DNA of 19,818 nucleotides from Methanobacteriota archaeon. GTDB lineage: Archaea; Thermoplasmatota; Thermoplasmata; Methanomassiliicoccales; Methanomethylophilaceae. The stretch is from assembly GCA_012719315.1 (NCBI GenBank), contig JAAYAP010000050.1, forward strand, positions 1 through 19,818, given 5' to 3'. This document shows positions 1 through 5,976 of the stretch, in pieces (the stretch's first letter is position 1; each line of letters opens with the position of its first letter). The notes under the pieces were generated by a model that saw only the letters and a list, made by a program, of their open reading frames with translations, was not told where the DNA came from and made no database searches. Position numbers and translations under genes: made by a program.

Positions 1-330
1 TCCAGTGAGAGTTAGTGAGCCATTCGAGATCTCAAAATAATTACGAGACTCATTAGTTGAATTAAGGAAGGTTATATTGTACTGATTCAAATCGATGGTT
101 ACCTTTTTATCCTCTTCGATTTTAATAAGCGGAACCTCTGTGAGATCTGCTTTCAGTCGTATCTCGACAACATCCCCCCCATTCTTGATTGCGCTTAGCA
201 ACTCGTTATAGTCGCTCACCTCAGTCACGCTGTCGGCATCACTGCTCTTCGCGTATTCGCCCAAGACCACGGGTATCGCGAACAGCAATGCTGCAGTCAG
301 TATGACGGCAGTCATAGTTTTCTTGTTCAT
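1..330 (-). CDS. Secreted/surface protein, N-terminal part (runs off the left edge)
   Basis: An open minus-strand frame starts with ATG at 330 and stays open for 110 codons to the window edge, so the C-terminus is missing. The start follows a good ribosome site (AAAGGAAG, about 8 nt upstream). Residues 1-24 form a classic signal peptide: MNKK, a hydrophobic core (TAVILTAALLFAIPVVLG) and then a polar stretch EYAKSSDAD. The mature part reads DYNELLSAIKNGGDVVEIRLKAD followed by beta-strand-like segments (KVTIDLNQYNITFLN, EISNGSLTLTG). This is the usual opening of right-handed beta-helix or adhesin-like repeat proteins of gut archaea. That assignment is inference, because the repeat domain is not visible here. 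The gene is less GC-rich than its neighbours (codons such as AAA, AAT, ATA and TTG are common), which fits a fast-evolving or acquired surface protein. Confidence 0.75.
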   Translation of the reverse strand, partial: MNKKTMTAVILTAALLFAIPVVLGEYAKSSDADSVTEVSDYNELLSAIKNGGDVVEIRLKADLTEVPLIKIEEDKKVTIDLNQYNITFLNSTNESRNYFEISNGSLTLTG

Positions 331-407
331 TCATTCACTTCCTTTACTCTATCCATCCCCTACCCTGTTACTGTTCGGGGCTTTTCAACCCTCTGTTTTC
401 ACATATG

Positions 408-495
408 GGCGATCGATCGTGCCGTCGACTCGGGTCGATCGCCATCCCGACCGGGGCGGTCATCGCGATACCCGGTATCTGAGACGCGGATCGTC
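408..495. repeat. Row of four consecutive hairpins
   Basis: Four inverted repeats follow one another. The first pairs 408-418 with 433-443 (GGCGATCGATC / GGTCGATCGCC, with one G-T pair). The second is 449-453 with 457-461 (GACCG ggg CGGTC). The third is 467-471 with 475-479 (GATAC ccg GTATC). The fourth is 483-486 with 492-495 (GACG / CGTC). On the minus strand they lie 78-165 nt upstream of the ATG at 330, so they could form a structured 5' leader of the secreted-protein mRNA. They could also be DNA operators. No known riboswitch consensus was recognised. Confidence 0.45.
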
Positions 496-625
496 ATGAG
501 CAGACGTTATCGGGTTTCCTTCGGGCTGTGTATCTTATGAAGGAGAATTCTCGGTACGGTCCATCACTCGTATGTGTTATACACGTTCAATATTTTAATC
601 ATTCCTTTGATTCGTCTAATGTCCT

Positions 626-654
626 CTGTGTAAAATATATAACAAAATACACAG
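626..654. promoter_or_regulatory. TATA-like core between arms of a 7-bp inverted repeat
   Basis: CTGTGTA (626-632) and TACACAG (648-654) are perfect inverted arms around the AT-only core AAAATATATAACAAA. The core contains a good archaeal TATA box readable on either strand. Read on the minus strand it would start a transcript near 610, giving the secreted protein a leader of about 280 nt that carries the hairpins at 408-495. Read on the plus strand it points towards 660. The placement suggests a regulator site overlapping a TATA box. This is inference from position only. Confidence 0.4.
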
Positions 655-679
655 TATGGATTAGAATGGATGATTATCT

Positions 680-710
680 GATGATTGATATAGTGGCTAA
701 ATCAATCATC
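680..710. repeat. 31-nt hairpin with perfect 10-bp arms
   Basis: GATGATTGAT (680-689) is the exact reverse complement of ATCAATCATC (701-710). Inside, after an A-A mismatch, TAG pairs with CTA around a TGG loop, so almost the whole element can pair. No T-run follows on either side, which argues against a simple terminator. It may be a regulator-binding palindrome or the core of a small RNA. Confidence 0.5.
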
Positions 711-804
711 CTGCTGCTTTCCAACCGATTTGCATGAAAACACAGTGTTCCATCAGTCATTGATGATGCGATTATGTCCATCGGCCGTATCCGTCCTCAG
801 ATAG

Positions 805-835
805 CCTTAAACGTCCACATCCCGATGTGGTGAAC
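805..835 (+). promoter_or_regulatory. Probable promoter of the zinc-ribbon gene with a palindrome between TATA and start
   Basis: A weak TATA-like CTTAAAC (805-811) lies about 27 nt before the ATG at 836, the spacing expected for a leaderless archaeal transcript. No ribosome site precedes that ATG, which fits leaderless translation. Between the two sits a palindrome, CCACAT-cccg-ATGTGG (815-830). That is a position where a bound repressor would block transcription. The TATA match is poor, so confidence is limited. Confidence 0.35.
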
Positions 836-1093
836 ATGGCAGAGAAAATCTACCCGTGCCCGTCGTGCGGACAGGGCACGACCCTGGATGATGAAGAGGA
901 GATCGGCTTCTGTTCGGTATGCGGAGCCAAGCTGAGGAACTTCGGACCCTACGTGGTCCTCTTCGAAGAGGAGAGGCAGCCTTCCGGAGGCAGTACGGGC
1001 GGCGGCAGCGGCGAAGGCCCTATCGGCGCAGGCGACGACCTGGTCGGCTCCATGGTGAACATGTTCGTCAAGGCGGTCAAGTTCTGGAAGTGA
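836..1093 (+). CDS. Small zinc-ribbon protein
   Basis: This 85-residue protein has an N-terminal zinc ribbon with two CxxC pairs: Cys8/Cys11 in CPSC and Cys26/Cys29 in CSVC. An acidic and then Gly/Ser-rich linker follows (GGSTGGGSGEG, about residues 53-63). The protein ends in a short amphipathic or hydrophobic segment (LVGSMVNMFVKAVKFWK) that could bind a membrane or partner. Start choice: GTG codons at 827 and 830 are in frame, but ATG 836 fits the leaderless spacing from the TATA-like site and gives the usual zinc-ribbon distance from the N-terminus. Proteins of this shape are common in archaea and mostly uncharacterised. No function can be assigned beyond zinc binding. It stands alone on the plus strand, tail to tail with the Sel1 gene. 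Confidence 0.8.
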   Translation: MAEKIYPCPSCGQGTTLDDEEEIGFCSVCGAKLRNFGPYVVLFEEERQPSGGSTGGGSGEGPIGAGDDLVGSMVNMFVKAVKFWK

Positions 1094-1144
1094 GCCCCGA
1101 TCCGATCCGAAGCGTGACGGCTGTCGGCCGTGCATGAGTGGACA

Positions 1145-1164
1145 CTCCGTCCCGGGGTACGGAG
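1145..1164. terminator. Hairpin between convergent genes, likely bidirectional terminator
   Basis: CTCCGT (1145-1150) pairs with ACGGAG (1159-1164), with a further CCC/GGG inside. It lies between the stop of the zinc-ribbon gene (1093) and the stop of the Sel1 gene (1196). Downstream on the plus strand is a pyrimidine-rich tract (about 1170-1199, rich in TTC and ATT), as in U-rich archaeal terminators. A second small hairpin, ACGGC-tgtcg-GCCGT, lies just upstream at about 1118-1132. Confidence 0.45.
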
Positions 1165-1195
1165 GCGTGCCGCTTCCGTTCTTCATCCTATTCCA

Positions 1196-1915
1196 TTATT
1201 CTCCGAACTCTTCGGCCAGCACGCGGACGGCGTCCGCGCTGCCCTGGGCCGCGGCCGCGCGGAACAGGTCCCGCGCCTCGTCGCGGTCGCGGGGCACGCC
1301 CCTGCCCTCCATGTACATCGTCCCCAGCCTGAACCTGGCCCGCGGGTGGCCGTTGGCGGCCGCCATCTTGTACCAGATCGCCGCCTCGAGGCTGTCGACC
1401 GGGACCTCCAGGCCGTTCTCGTGGATGTTGCCCAGCGTGAACAGTGCGCCGACGTCCCCCAGCTCGGCCCTGGCTTTGTACGAGGCGACCTTGGAATGAC
1501 GCAGACCCGGTCCGCGCACATGCACCGCGAGGTACTCCTCCGCGCCCTCGTGTCCCCTGGCGGCGGCGGTCTCCAGCAGCTCGATGCCCTCCCGGCTCGG
1601 CCGGCGGCCGAGCGCGCCCCTGCAGATGAGGACGCCCAGCCGGTGCATGGCCTCGGCATCCCGGTCGGCGACCGCGGCCGCGTACTGCTCCTCGGCCCTG
1701 TCGAGCCGGCCGCGGCGCTCGTGGAGCATCCCCAGCCTGAGCTTGGCTTCGGTGATGCCCTGTCCGGCGGCCATGGTCAGCCACCGCTCGGCCAGGTCGT
1801 CGTTGCGGGGGACGCCGTCCCCCTCCATGTAGGCGATGCCCAGACGCGTCCGGGCACGGGGATCGCCGGTGTTGGCCTTCTGCAGCATGAGCGCGATGTC
1901 GACGGCCGAGTTCAT
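1196..1915 (-). CDS. Sel1-like repeat (tetratricopeptide-type) protein
   Basis: A 239-residue protein made almost entirely of Sel1-like repeats, the roughly 36-residue alpha/alpha variant of TPR with consensus A...LG..Y..G.GV..D...A..W...AA..G. Clear units are at residues 18-52 (ARTRLGIAYMEGDGV...AERWLTMAA), 54-87, 89-125, about 153-190 (ALFTLGNIHENGLEV...AAIWYKMAA) and 191-225 (ARFRLGTMYMEGRGV...ARDLFRAAA). There is no signal peptide, so it should be cytoplasmic. Sel1 proteins act as scaffolds; no enzymatic residues are present. The ATG lies 16 nt after the rfcS stop with GGGGGC just upstream, so it is very likely the last gene of the sufC-sufB-rfcS operon. Its partner is unknown. Confidence 0.85.
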   Translation of the reverse strand: MNSAVDIALMLQKANTGDPRARTRLGIAYMEGDGVPRNDDLAERWLTMAAGQGITEAKLRLGMLHERRGRLDRAEEQYAAAVADRDAEAMHRLGVLICRGALGRRPSREGIELLETAAARGHEGAEEYLAVHVRGPGLRHSKVASYKARAELGDVGALFTLGNIHENGLEVPVDSLEAAIWYKMAAANGHPRARFRLGTMYMEGRGVPRDRDEARDLFRAAAAQGSADAVRVLAEEFGE

Positions 1916-1931
1916 CGGATGCCCCCGCGGC

Positions 1932-2891
1932 TCAGCGTCTGCCGCCGCCGATCATCACCAGGTAGGCCAGCAATGCCTCGAGTTGGATGCGCTCGTTGCT
2001 GCCTTCGACGATGCGGAACTCGATCTCGCCGGTCTTGTCCACCAGCCTGACCTTCTCGGAATCGGTGATGCTGAGCTCGAAGAAGGTGGAATGCACCTGG
2101 CGGATCACGTCCTGGCCGGAGAGGCCGTATTCGATCATGATGCTGTCGAGCATCTCCCGCGCCCGGAAGAAATCGCCGCCGAGCGCGGTCTCGAGCATGG
2201 TCTTCACCGCTTCGGGATCGGCCATGCCGGTGGTCTGGTAGACGGTGTCCAGGGTGATCGTCCTGCCCATCGAGGCCGAGACCTGCAGCGCGTTGACCGC
2301 TTTCCTCAGATCCCCCCGTGCCACGTGGATCAGGCCCTCCAGGGCGTCCTCGTCGATGTCGACGCCTTCGAGCTCGATGATCCGCTCCAGGTACTCGCGC
2401 AGATCGTCGTGCGAGAGCGGCGAGAACCGGAAGATCGCGCAGCGCGACTGGATCGGGTCGATGATCTTCGAGGCGTAGTTGCAGGAGAGGATGAAGCGGC
2501 AGATCCGCGAGTACCTCTCCATCGTCCGCCTCAGGGCGGCCTGCGCGTCGGAGGTGAGGGCGTCGGCCTCGTCCATGAAGATGATCTTGAACGAGGCGCT
2601 GCCGAGCGGGGCGGTCCTGGCGAACTCCTTGATCTTGCCCCTGACGACATCGATGCCGCGTTCGTCGGAGGCGTTGAGCTCCATGAGGTTGCCCCGCCAC
2701 TCGTCGCCGAACATCTCCTTGGCCATCGCCAGGGCGCAGGTGGTCTTGCCGGTGCCGGCCGGCCCCGTGAAGAGCAGATGCGACATGTTCCCCGCGGCCA
2801 CGTAGGCCTTCAGCCGTTCGGTCACATGCTTCTGCCCGACGACCTCTCCGAGCGTCCTCGGCCTGTATTTCTCCGTCCAGATCTCGTTCAT
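1932..2891 (-). CDS. rfcS: Replication factor C small subunit (clamp loader)
   Basis: RfcS is the AAA+ subunit of the archaeal clamp loader that opens the PCNA ring at primer ends. The 319-residue length is typical. Visible motifs are the RFC-box start EIWTEKYRPRTL (3-14), Walker A GPAGTGKT (43-50), Walker B FMDEAD (105-110), sensor 1 SCNYASKI (136-143) and the SRC arginine finger (149-151). The C-terminal third is the usual helical collar. No intein interrupts it, although archaeal rfcS genes often carry one. It starts 34 nt downstream of the sufB stop, with a GGGGATCGGG ribosome site directly before ATG 2891, and is followed closely by the Sel1 gene. The large subunit RfcL is not in this window. 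Confidence 0.97.
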   Translation of the reverse strand: MNEIWTEKYRPRTLGEVVGQKHVTERLKAYVAAGNMSHLLFTGPAGTGKTTCALAMAKEMFGDEWRGNLMELNASDERGIDVVRGKIKEFARTAPLGSASFKIIFMDEADALTSDAQAALRRTMERYSRICRFILSCNYASKIIDPIQSRCAIFRFSPLSHDDLREYLERIIELEGVDIDEDALEGLIHVARGDLRKAVNALQVSASMGRTITLDTVYQTTGMADPEAVKTMLETALGGDFFRAREMLDSIMIEYGLSGQDVIRQVHSTFFELSITDSEKVRLVDKTGEIEFRIVEGSNERIQLEALLAYLVMIGGGRR

Positions 2892-2925
2892 CCCGATCCC
2901 CGCTCCGTCCCGGCCGCCCGCAGGC

Positions 2926-4140
2926 TCACGACCCCAGGTTGGCCTTCTCGATCGCCTCGTCTATCTCCTTCCTGAGCGACTGAGGCAGGCCTTCGATGCT
3001 GCCCGCCAGGAAGCCCCGGACGATCATGCCGATCGCCTCGTCCTCGGTGAGTCCGCGCGACATCAGGTACTCGATCTGATCGCGGGCGATCTTGCCGACC
3101 GCGGCCTCGTGCGTCATCTCGACGTCGGCGACGCTGGTCTCCAGCTCGGGGATGGCCAGCGTCATGCCGCCGTCCTCGAGCACCAGGCTCCGGCACTCCA
3201 GATGGGCCTTGGCCCCGGGCGCGTTGCCGACCAGCCGGCCGCGGGCGATCATCCTGCCGCCCTTGGTGATGCTCCTCGACATGATCTGCGCATTGGTGCC
3301 GGACGCGTTGAGCACGGCGATGCCGCCGGTGTCGACGTTCGAGCCCTTCTCGGCGAGGCACATGGTGTTGAAGGTGCACGACGCCCCCTCCCCGTTCAGG
3401 CTGGACACCGGGTAGCTCTGCAGCGAGCCCACCGGGTTCAGCAGTATGTAGTTGTTGGTGTAGGAGGCCCCTTTGCCGATGGTCGCGGCCGTGCGCGGGC
3501 GCACGCTGGTCTCCCTGCCCCAGCTGTGGATCATCGAGAACTGCAGGTTCGAATCGTCCTGCAGGTAGATCTCGGAGACGCCCACGTGGAGCGAGTCGCC
3601 CGAGCTGTGCGTCGTCGAGCAGCCGGTGATGATCTCCAGGGAGGAGCCCTCCTCCATGATGATGATGTTGTGCAGGTTCTGCAGGGTCTTGTTCCTCTTG
3701 ATCAGCATGCAGGTCTGCACCGGGTGACGGGCCTTGTAGCCCTCCTTGACGCGGATGAAGTAGCCGTCCGACTCCTCGAGGTAGGTCTTGGCCGTGTACT
3801 TGTCCTTCTCCGGGCTCATGGCGTTCCACATGTAGTCCTTGACCCAATCGTACTTCTCGAACGCCTGCCGCGTCGAGAGGATCTCGACGCCCTCCTGCTC
3901 CCGGTTGGAGCAGTGGCTCATCCCGTTGTCGATGAAGACGATGGTCCCGGAGCGCTCCTCCTCGGAGGTGACGCCCACATGCGACATCGTCTCCCGCAGG
4001 GAGCTGTCGGCGTCGGCGATGTCGTCGATGGCCTCGGGGTTGCGCGTGCCCGCCTCGAACCTGTCGATGTCGATGTCCTCCCCGTACGCGCCGGCCTTCC
4101 CCAGCGCCTTCTTTACAGCTTCACTATCCTGCTTCTGCAT
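2926..4140 (-). CDS. sufB: SufB-type Fe-S cluster scaffold protein
   Basis: SufB works with the SufC ATPase to assemble Fe-S clusters in the cytoplasm. The 404-residue protein has the SufBD beta-helix (about residues 150-335) and the C-terminal helical motif THEAAVGKI...YLMSRGL (343-363). His344-Glu345 match the SufB His/Glu pair used in cluster building. Cys316 in LECRSLVLED corresponds to the conserved SufB cysteine. Start choice: ATG 4140 has AGGGAG about 8 nt upstream, overlaps the end of sufC by 28 nt, and gives a normal archaeal N-terminus (MQKQDSEAVKK). The frame stays open further upstream, but only as a shadow of sufC. Only SufB and SufC are seen, with no SufD, SufS or SufU. This is the minimal archaeal SufBC arrangement, in which SufB homodimers replace SufBD. 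Confidence 0.95.
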   Translation of the reverse strand: MQKQDSEAVKKALGKAGAYGEDIDIDRFEAGTRNPEAIDDIADADSSLRETMSHVGVTSEEERSGTIVFIDNGMSHCSNREQEGVEILSTRQAFEKYDWVKDYMWNAMSPEKDKYTAKTYLEESDGYFIRVKEGYKARHPVQTCMLIKRNKTLQNLHNIIIMEEGSSLEIITGCSTTHSSGDSLHVGVSEIYLQDDSNLQFSMIHSWGRETSVRPRTAATIGKGASYTNNYILLNPVGSLQSYPVSSLNGEGASCTFNTMCLAEKGSNVDTGGIAVLNASGTNAQIMSRSITKGGRMIARGRLVGNAPGAKAHLECRSLVLEDGGMTLAIPELETSVADVEMTHEAAVGKIARDQIEYLMSRGLTEDEAIGMIVRGFLAGSIEGLPQSLRKEIDEAIEKANLGS

Positions 4141-4874
4141 TCGATGCACTCCCTGTAGCCCTTCTCCCGGATGTCCTTGAGGATGTCGGCGGGACGTCCG
4201 CTGCACCTGATGGTGCCGTCCTTCATGATGTACGCCGTGTCGGCGCCGATGTAATCCAATATCTGGCCGGTGTGGGTGATGACCAGCGAGGACACGTCCC
4301 TGTTGACGTTGCTCTTGACCCCGCACACCGAGTTGTCGTAGAGCAGCTCGCGCACCTTCTGCCCGACCAGGGCCATGCTCTCGATGTCCACTCCCGACTC
4401 GGGTTCGTCGAGCAGCACGAAGTCCGGCTGCTGCGCGGTCAGCTGCAGCAGCTCCGACCGCTTGAGCTCCCCGCCGGAGAAGCCGACGTTGACGTCGCGG
4501 TCCATGAACCTGTCCATCCCGAAGGTGTCGACCTTGTCGAGCACGCCCTCGCAGTCGCCGCCGCCCGCCGTGGCCTTCACCAGGTCGCCCAGCTTGACGC
4601 CGGTCACGTTCGGCGGGCGCTGCATCATCATGCCGATGCCGAGTTTGGCGCGCTCGTCGACGGACATACGGGTGATGTCCTGCCCTTTGAACACGATCCG
4701 GCCTTCCGTGATCTCGGTCGAGCCGTAGCCCATGATCGCCGCGAGCAGCGTGGACTTGCCGGAGCCGTTGGGTCCGAAGAGGACGCAGGTATGGCCGTCG
4801 GGGATCGTCAGGTCGATGCCTTTGAGGATCTCCCGCCCTCCCGCCCTCACATGCAGGTTCTTGATCTCTAGCAA
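4113..4874 (-). CDS. sufC: SufC, Fe-S assembly ATPase
   Basis: A 253-residue ABC ATPase that powers the SufB scaffold. Motifs are Walker A GPNGSGKST (34-42), Q-loop Gln85 in MMQRPP, signature FSGGE (132-136), Walker B FVLLDEPESG (152-161, with the SufC-type ESGVDIE continuation) and switch His201. There is no membrane domain, as expected for SufC. The start is a TTG at 4874. No ATG or GTG lies in frame between it and the upstream stop, while GGTGAT sits 3 nt before the TTG and GGAGG further upstream. It is the first gene of sufC-sufB-rfcS-Sel1, divergent from the NIF3-like gene, with its own TATA box near 4911. Confidence 0.95.
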   Translation of the reverse strand: MLEIKNLHVRAGGREILKGIDLTIPDGHTCVLFGPNGSGKSTLLAAIMGYGSTEITEGRIVFKGQDITRMSVDERAKLGIGMMMQRPPNVTGVKLGDLVKATAGGGDCEGVLDKVDTFGMDRFMDRDVNVGFSGGELKRSELLQLTAQQPDFVLLDEPESGVDIESMALVGQKVRELLYDNSVCGVKSNVNRDVSSLVITHTGQILDYIGADTAYIMKDGTIRCSGRPADILKDIREKGYRECIECRSRIVKL

Positions 4875-4906
4875 TGAATCACCGTCATCCTCCGTATGAG
4901 CGGGAT

Positions 4907-4917
4907 GTTAATAAACG
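4907..4917 (-). promoter_or_regulatory. TATA box of the sufC operon
   Basis: On the minus strand this reads GTTTATTAACA, a good archaeal TATA box. It lies about 35-40 nt upstream of the TTG start at 4874, so transcription should begin near 4885 and include the GGTGAT ribosome site. Confidence 0.55.
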
Positions 4918-4938
4918 ATTGCGGTGGGATGACGGCGG

Positions 4939-4974
4939 GATGCGGCCGCGGCCGGAGGCGGGGACGGCCGCATC
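4939..4974. repeat. Perfect 10-bp inverted repeat between divergent promoters
   Basis: GATGCGGCCG (4939-4948) and CGGCCGCATC (4965-4974) are exact reverse complements separated by 16 nt. They lie between the TATA box of the sufC operon (about 4911) and that of the NIF3-orc1-ttuA operon (about 4984), directly upstream of the latter. The position suggests a shared regulator site. The half-site is GC-rich in an otherwise AT-leaning promoter region. Confidence 0.5.
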
Positions 4975-4978
4975 AGAT

Positions 4979-4988
4979 AGATTATATC
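4979..4988 (+). promoter_or_regulatory. TATA box of the NIF3-orc1-ttuA operon
   Basis: AGATTATATC lies about 29 nt before the ATG at 5013. The predicted transcript start is near 5010, so the first gene would be translated from a leaderless or nearly leaderless mRNA. This supports choosing ATG 5013 over the earlier in-frame ATGs at 4896, 4929 and 4989. Confidence 0.55.
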
Positions 4989-5012
4989 ATGCAGAACCAT
5001 TCATGCCGCCAT

Positions 5013-5975
5013 ATGAACGTATACGAGGCTTACAGGTTGGCGATCGAGACGGGGATGCGCAACGACCCCCGTCCGCAGGCGGACGTCGAGGCGGTGCTCA
5101 AAGAGGCCGGGGAGGAGCGGGAGCGGCTCTCGGAGCGGATGAAGCCGTACTTCGACGAGGAGAGGCTCTGGAACCCCTACGCCGATTCCCGGTTCATGTG
5201 GGGCGAGGAGCTCGCCGAGGAGACCGAGGCCGAGCGGTTCATGTGGGGCATCGACATCGACACGGCGGAGATCCTGCTCGCCGACCGCCTCCGGGAACGG
5301 GGCGAGACGGTCTCGGCGGTCATCGCCCACCACCCGATCGGACGCTCGCGCACCTGCTTCCCCGAGGTGATGTGGATGCAGACGGGTATGTACGACGACG
5401 TCGGCATCCCGATCAACGTCCTCGAGGGCCTGGTGGGGCCGCGCATGGACGAGGTCAAGAAGAACGTCCTCGGCTCCAACTACAACCGCCCGGTCGACGC
5501 CGCCCGGCTGATGGGGGTGCTGATGTGCAACATCCACAGCCCGGCCGACAACATGGTGCAGAGGTACATGGCCGAGATGTTCGAGGCCGCCGAGCCGAAG
5601 ACGCTGGACGACGTGGTCGACAGGCTGATGGACGAGCCCGAGTTCCAAGCCGCCGCAAGTTTCAACGACCCGCCGCGGATCCTGGTCGGCAGCGGCCGCA
5701 GCCGCTGCGGCAGGGTGATCAGCAAGATGACCGGCGGCACCTCCGGGCCCAAGGAGCTCTACGAGAGGCTGTCCCTCGCCGGCGTCGGCACCGTCGTCGG
5801 CATGCACTTCTCGAAGGAGCACCTCGAGGAATGCAAGAAGCACCACATCAACGTGGTCGTCTCCGGGCACATGGCCTCGGACTCGCTGGGCATCAACCTG
5901 ATCGGCGATGTCTGGGAGAACGAGGGCATCGACCTCTTCGGCTGCTCGGGATTCACGAGATTCAGCAGGAATTGA
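5013..5975 (+). CDS. NIF3/DUF34-family metal-binding protein
   Basis: A 320-residue member of the NIF3 (NGG1-interacting factor 3-like) superfamily, in the longer archaeal form. Metal-binding motifs expected for the family are visible: AHHP (His106-His107) early in the fold, IHSPADN (His175) in the middle and SGHMASDSLG (His286) near the C-terminus. The N-terminal segment MNVYEAYRLAIETGMRNDPR and the block ERLWNPYADSR are conserved in the archaeal subgroup as I recall it. NIF3 proteins form toroidal oligomers with a di-metal site. Their biological role is unsettled; some are annotated as GTP cyclohydrolase 1 type 2 on weak grounds. The start is set by the TATA spacing. The stop is followed after 1 nt by the orc1 start, so the two are surely co-transcribed. 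Confidence 0.85.
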   Translation: MNVYEAYRLAIETGMRNDPRPQADVEAVLKEAGEERERLSERMKPYFDEERLWNPYADSRFMWGEELAEETEAERFMWGIDIDTAEILLADRLRERGETVSAVIAHHPIGRSRTCFPEVMWMQTGMYDDVGIPINVLEGLVGPRMDEVKKNVLGSNYNRPVDAARLMGVLMCNIHSPADNMVQRYMAEMFEAAEPKTLDDVVDRLMDEPEFQAAASFNDPPRILVGSGRSRCGRVISKMTGGTSGPKELYERLSLAGVGTVVGMHFSKEHLEECKKHHINVVVSGHMASDSLGINLIGDVWENEGIDLFGCSGFTRFSRN

Positions 5976-5976
5976 G

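Larger units (their letters stand above)
331..835. other. 505-nt non-coding stretch, AT-rich in the middle, hairpin-rich
   Basis: I find no convincing gene here. Two short plus-strand open frames (302-499 and 528-737) have no recognisable product, no good start and poor codon use. The left part (about 408-495) is GC-rich and folds into consecutive hairpins. The middle (560-760) is AT-rich and holds a TATA-like core, AAATATATAAC, at 633-643. The stretch separates the minus-strand secreted protein from the plus-strand zinc-ribbon gene, so it should contain both promoters. The individual elements are listed separately. Confidence 0.7.

Noticed and set aside
528..737. A 69-codon plus-strand open frame in the left flank
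   Set aside because: It starts with GTG without a ribosome site, is AT-rich and low-quality, and covers the inverted repeats at 626-654 and 680-710.
560..780. AT-rich stretch as a possible replication origin, given orc1 in the window
   Set aside because: No repeated ORB or mini-ORB-like elements could be recognised, and orc1 lies more than 5 kb away inside an operon. GC-skew and marker-frequency data would be needed.
1130..2050. A 306-codon plus-strand open frame opposite the Sel1 gene
   Set aside because: It is an antisense shadow. The opposite strand has clear Sel1 repeats and operon spacing, and this frame has a low-complexity Arg/Pro/Val-rich translation.
3535..3555. GGTTCGAATC resembling a tRNA T-loop
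   Set aside because: It lies inside sufB with no acceptor, D or anticodon stems around it, so it is coding sequence.
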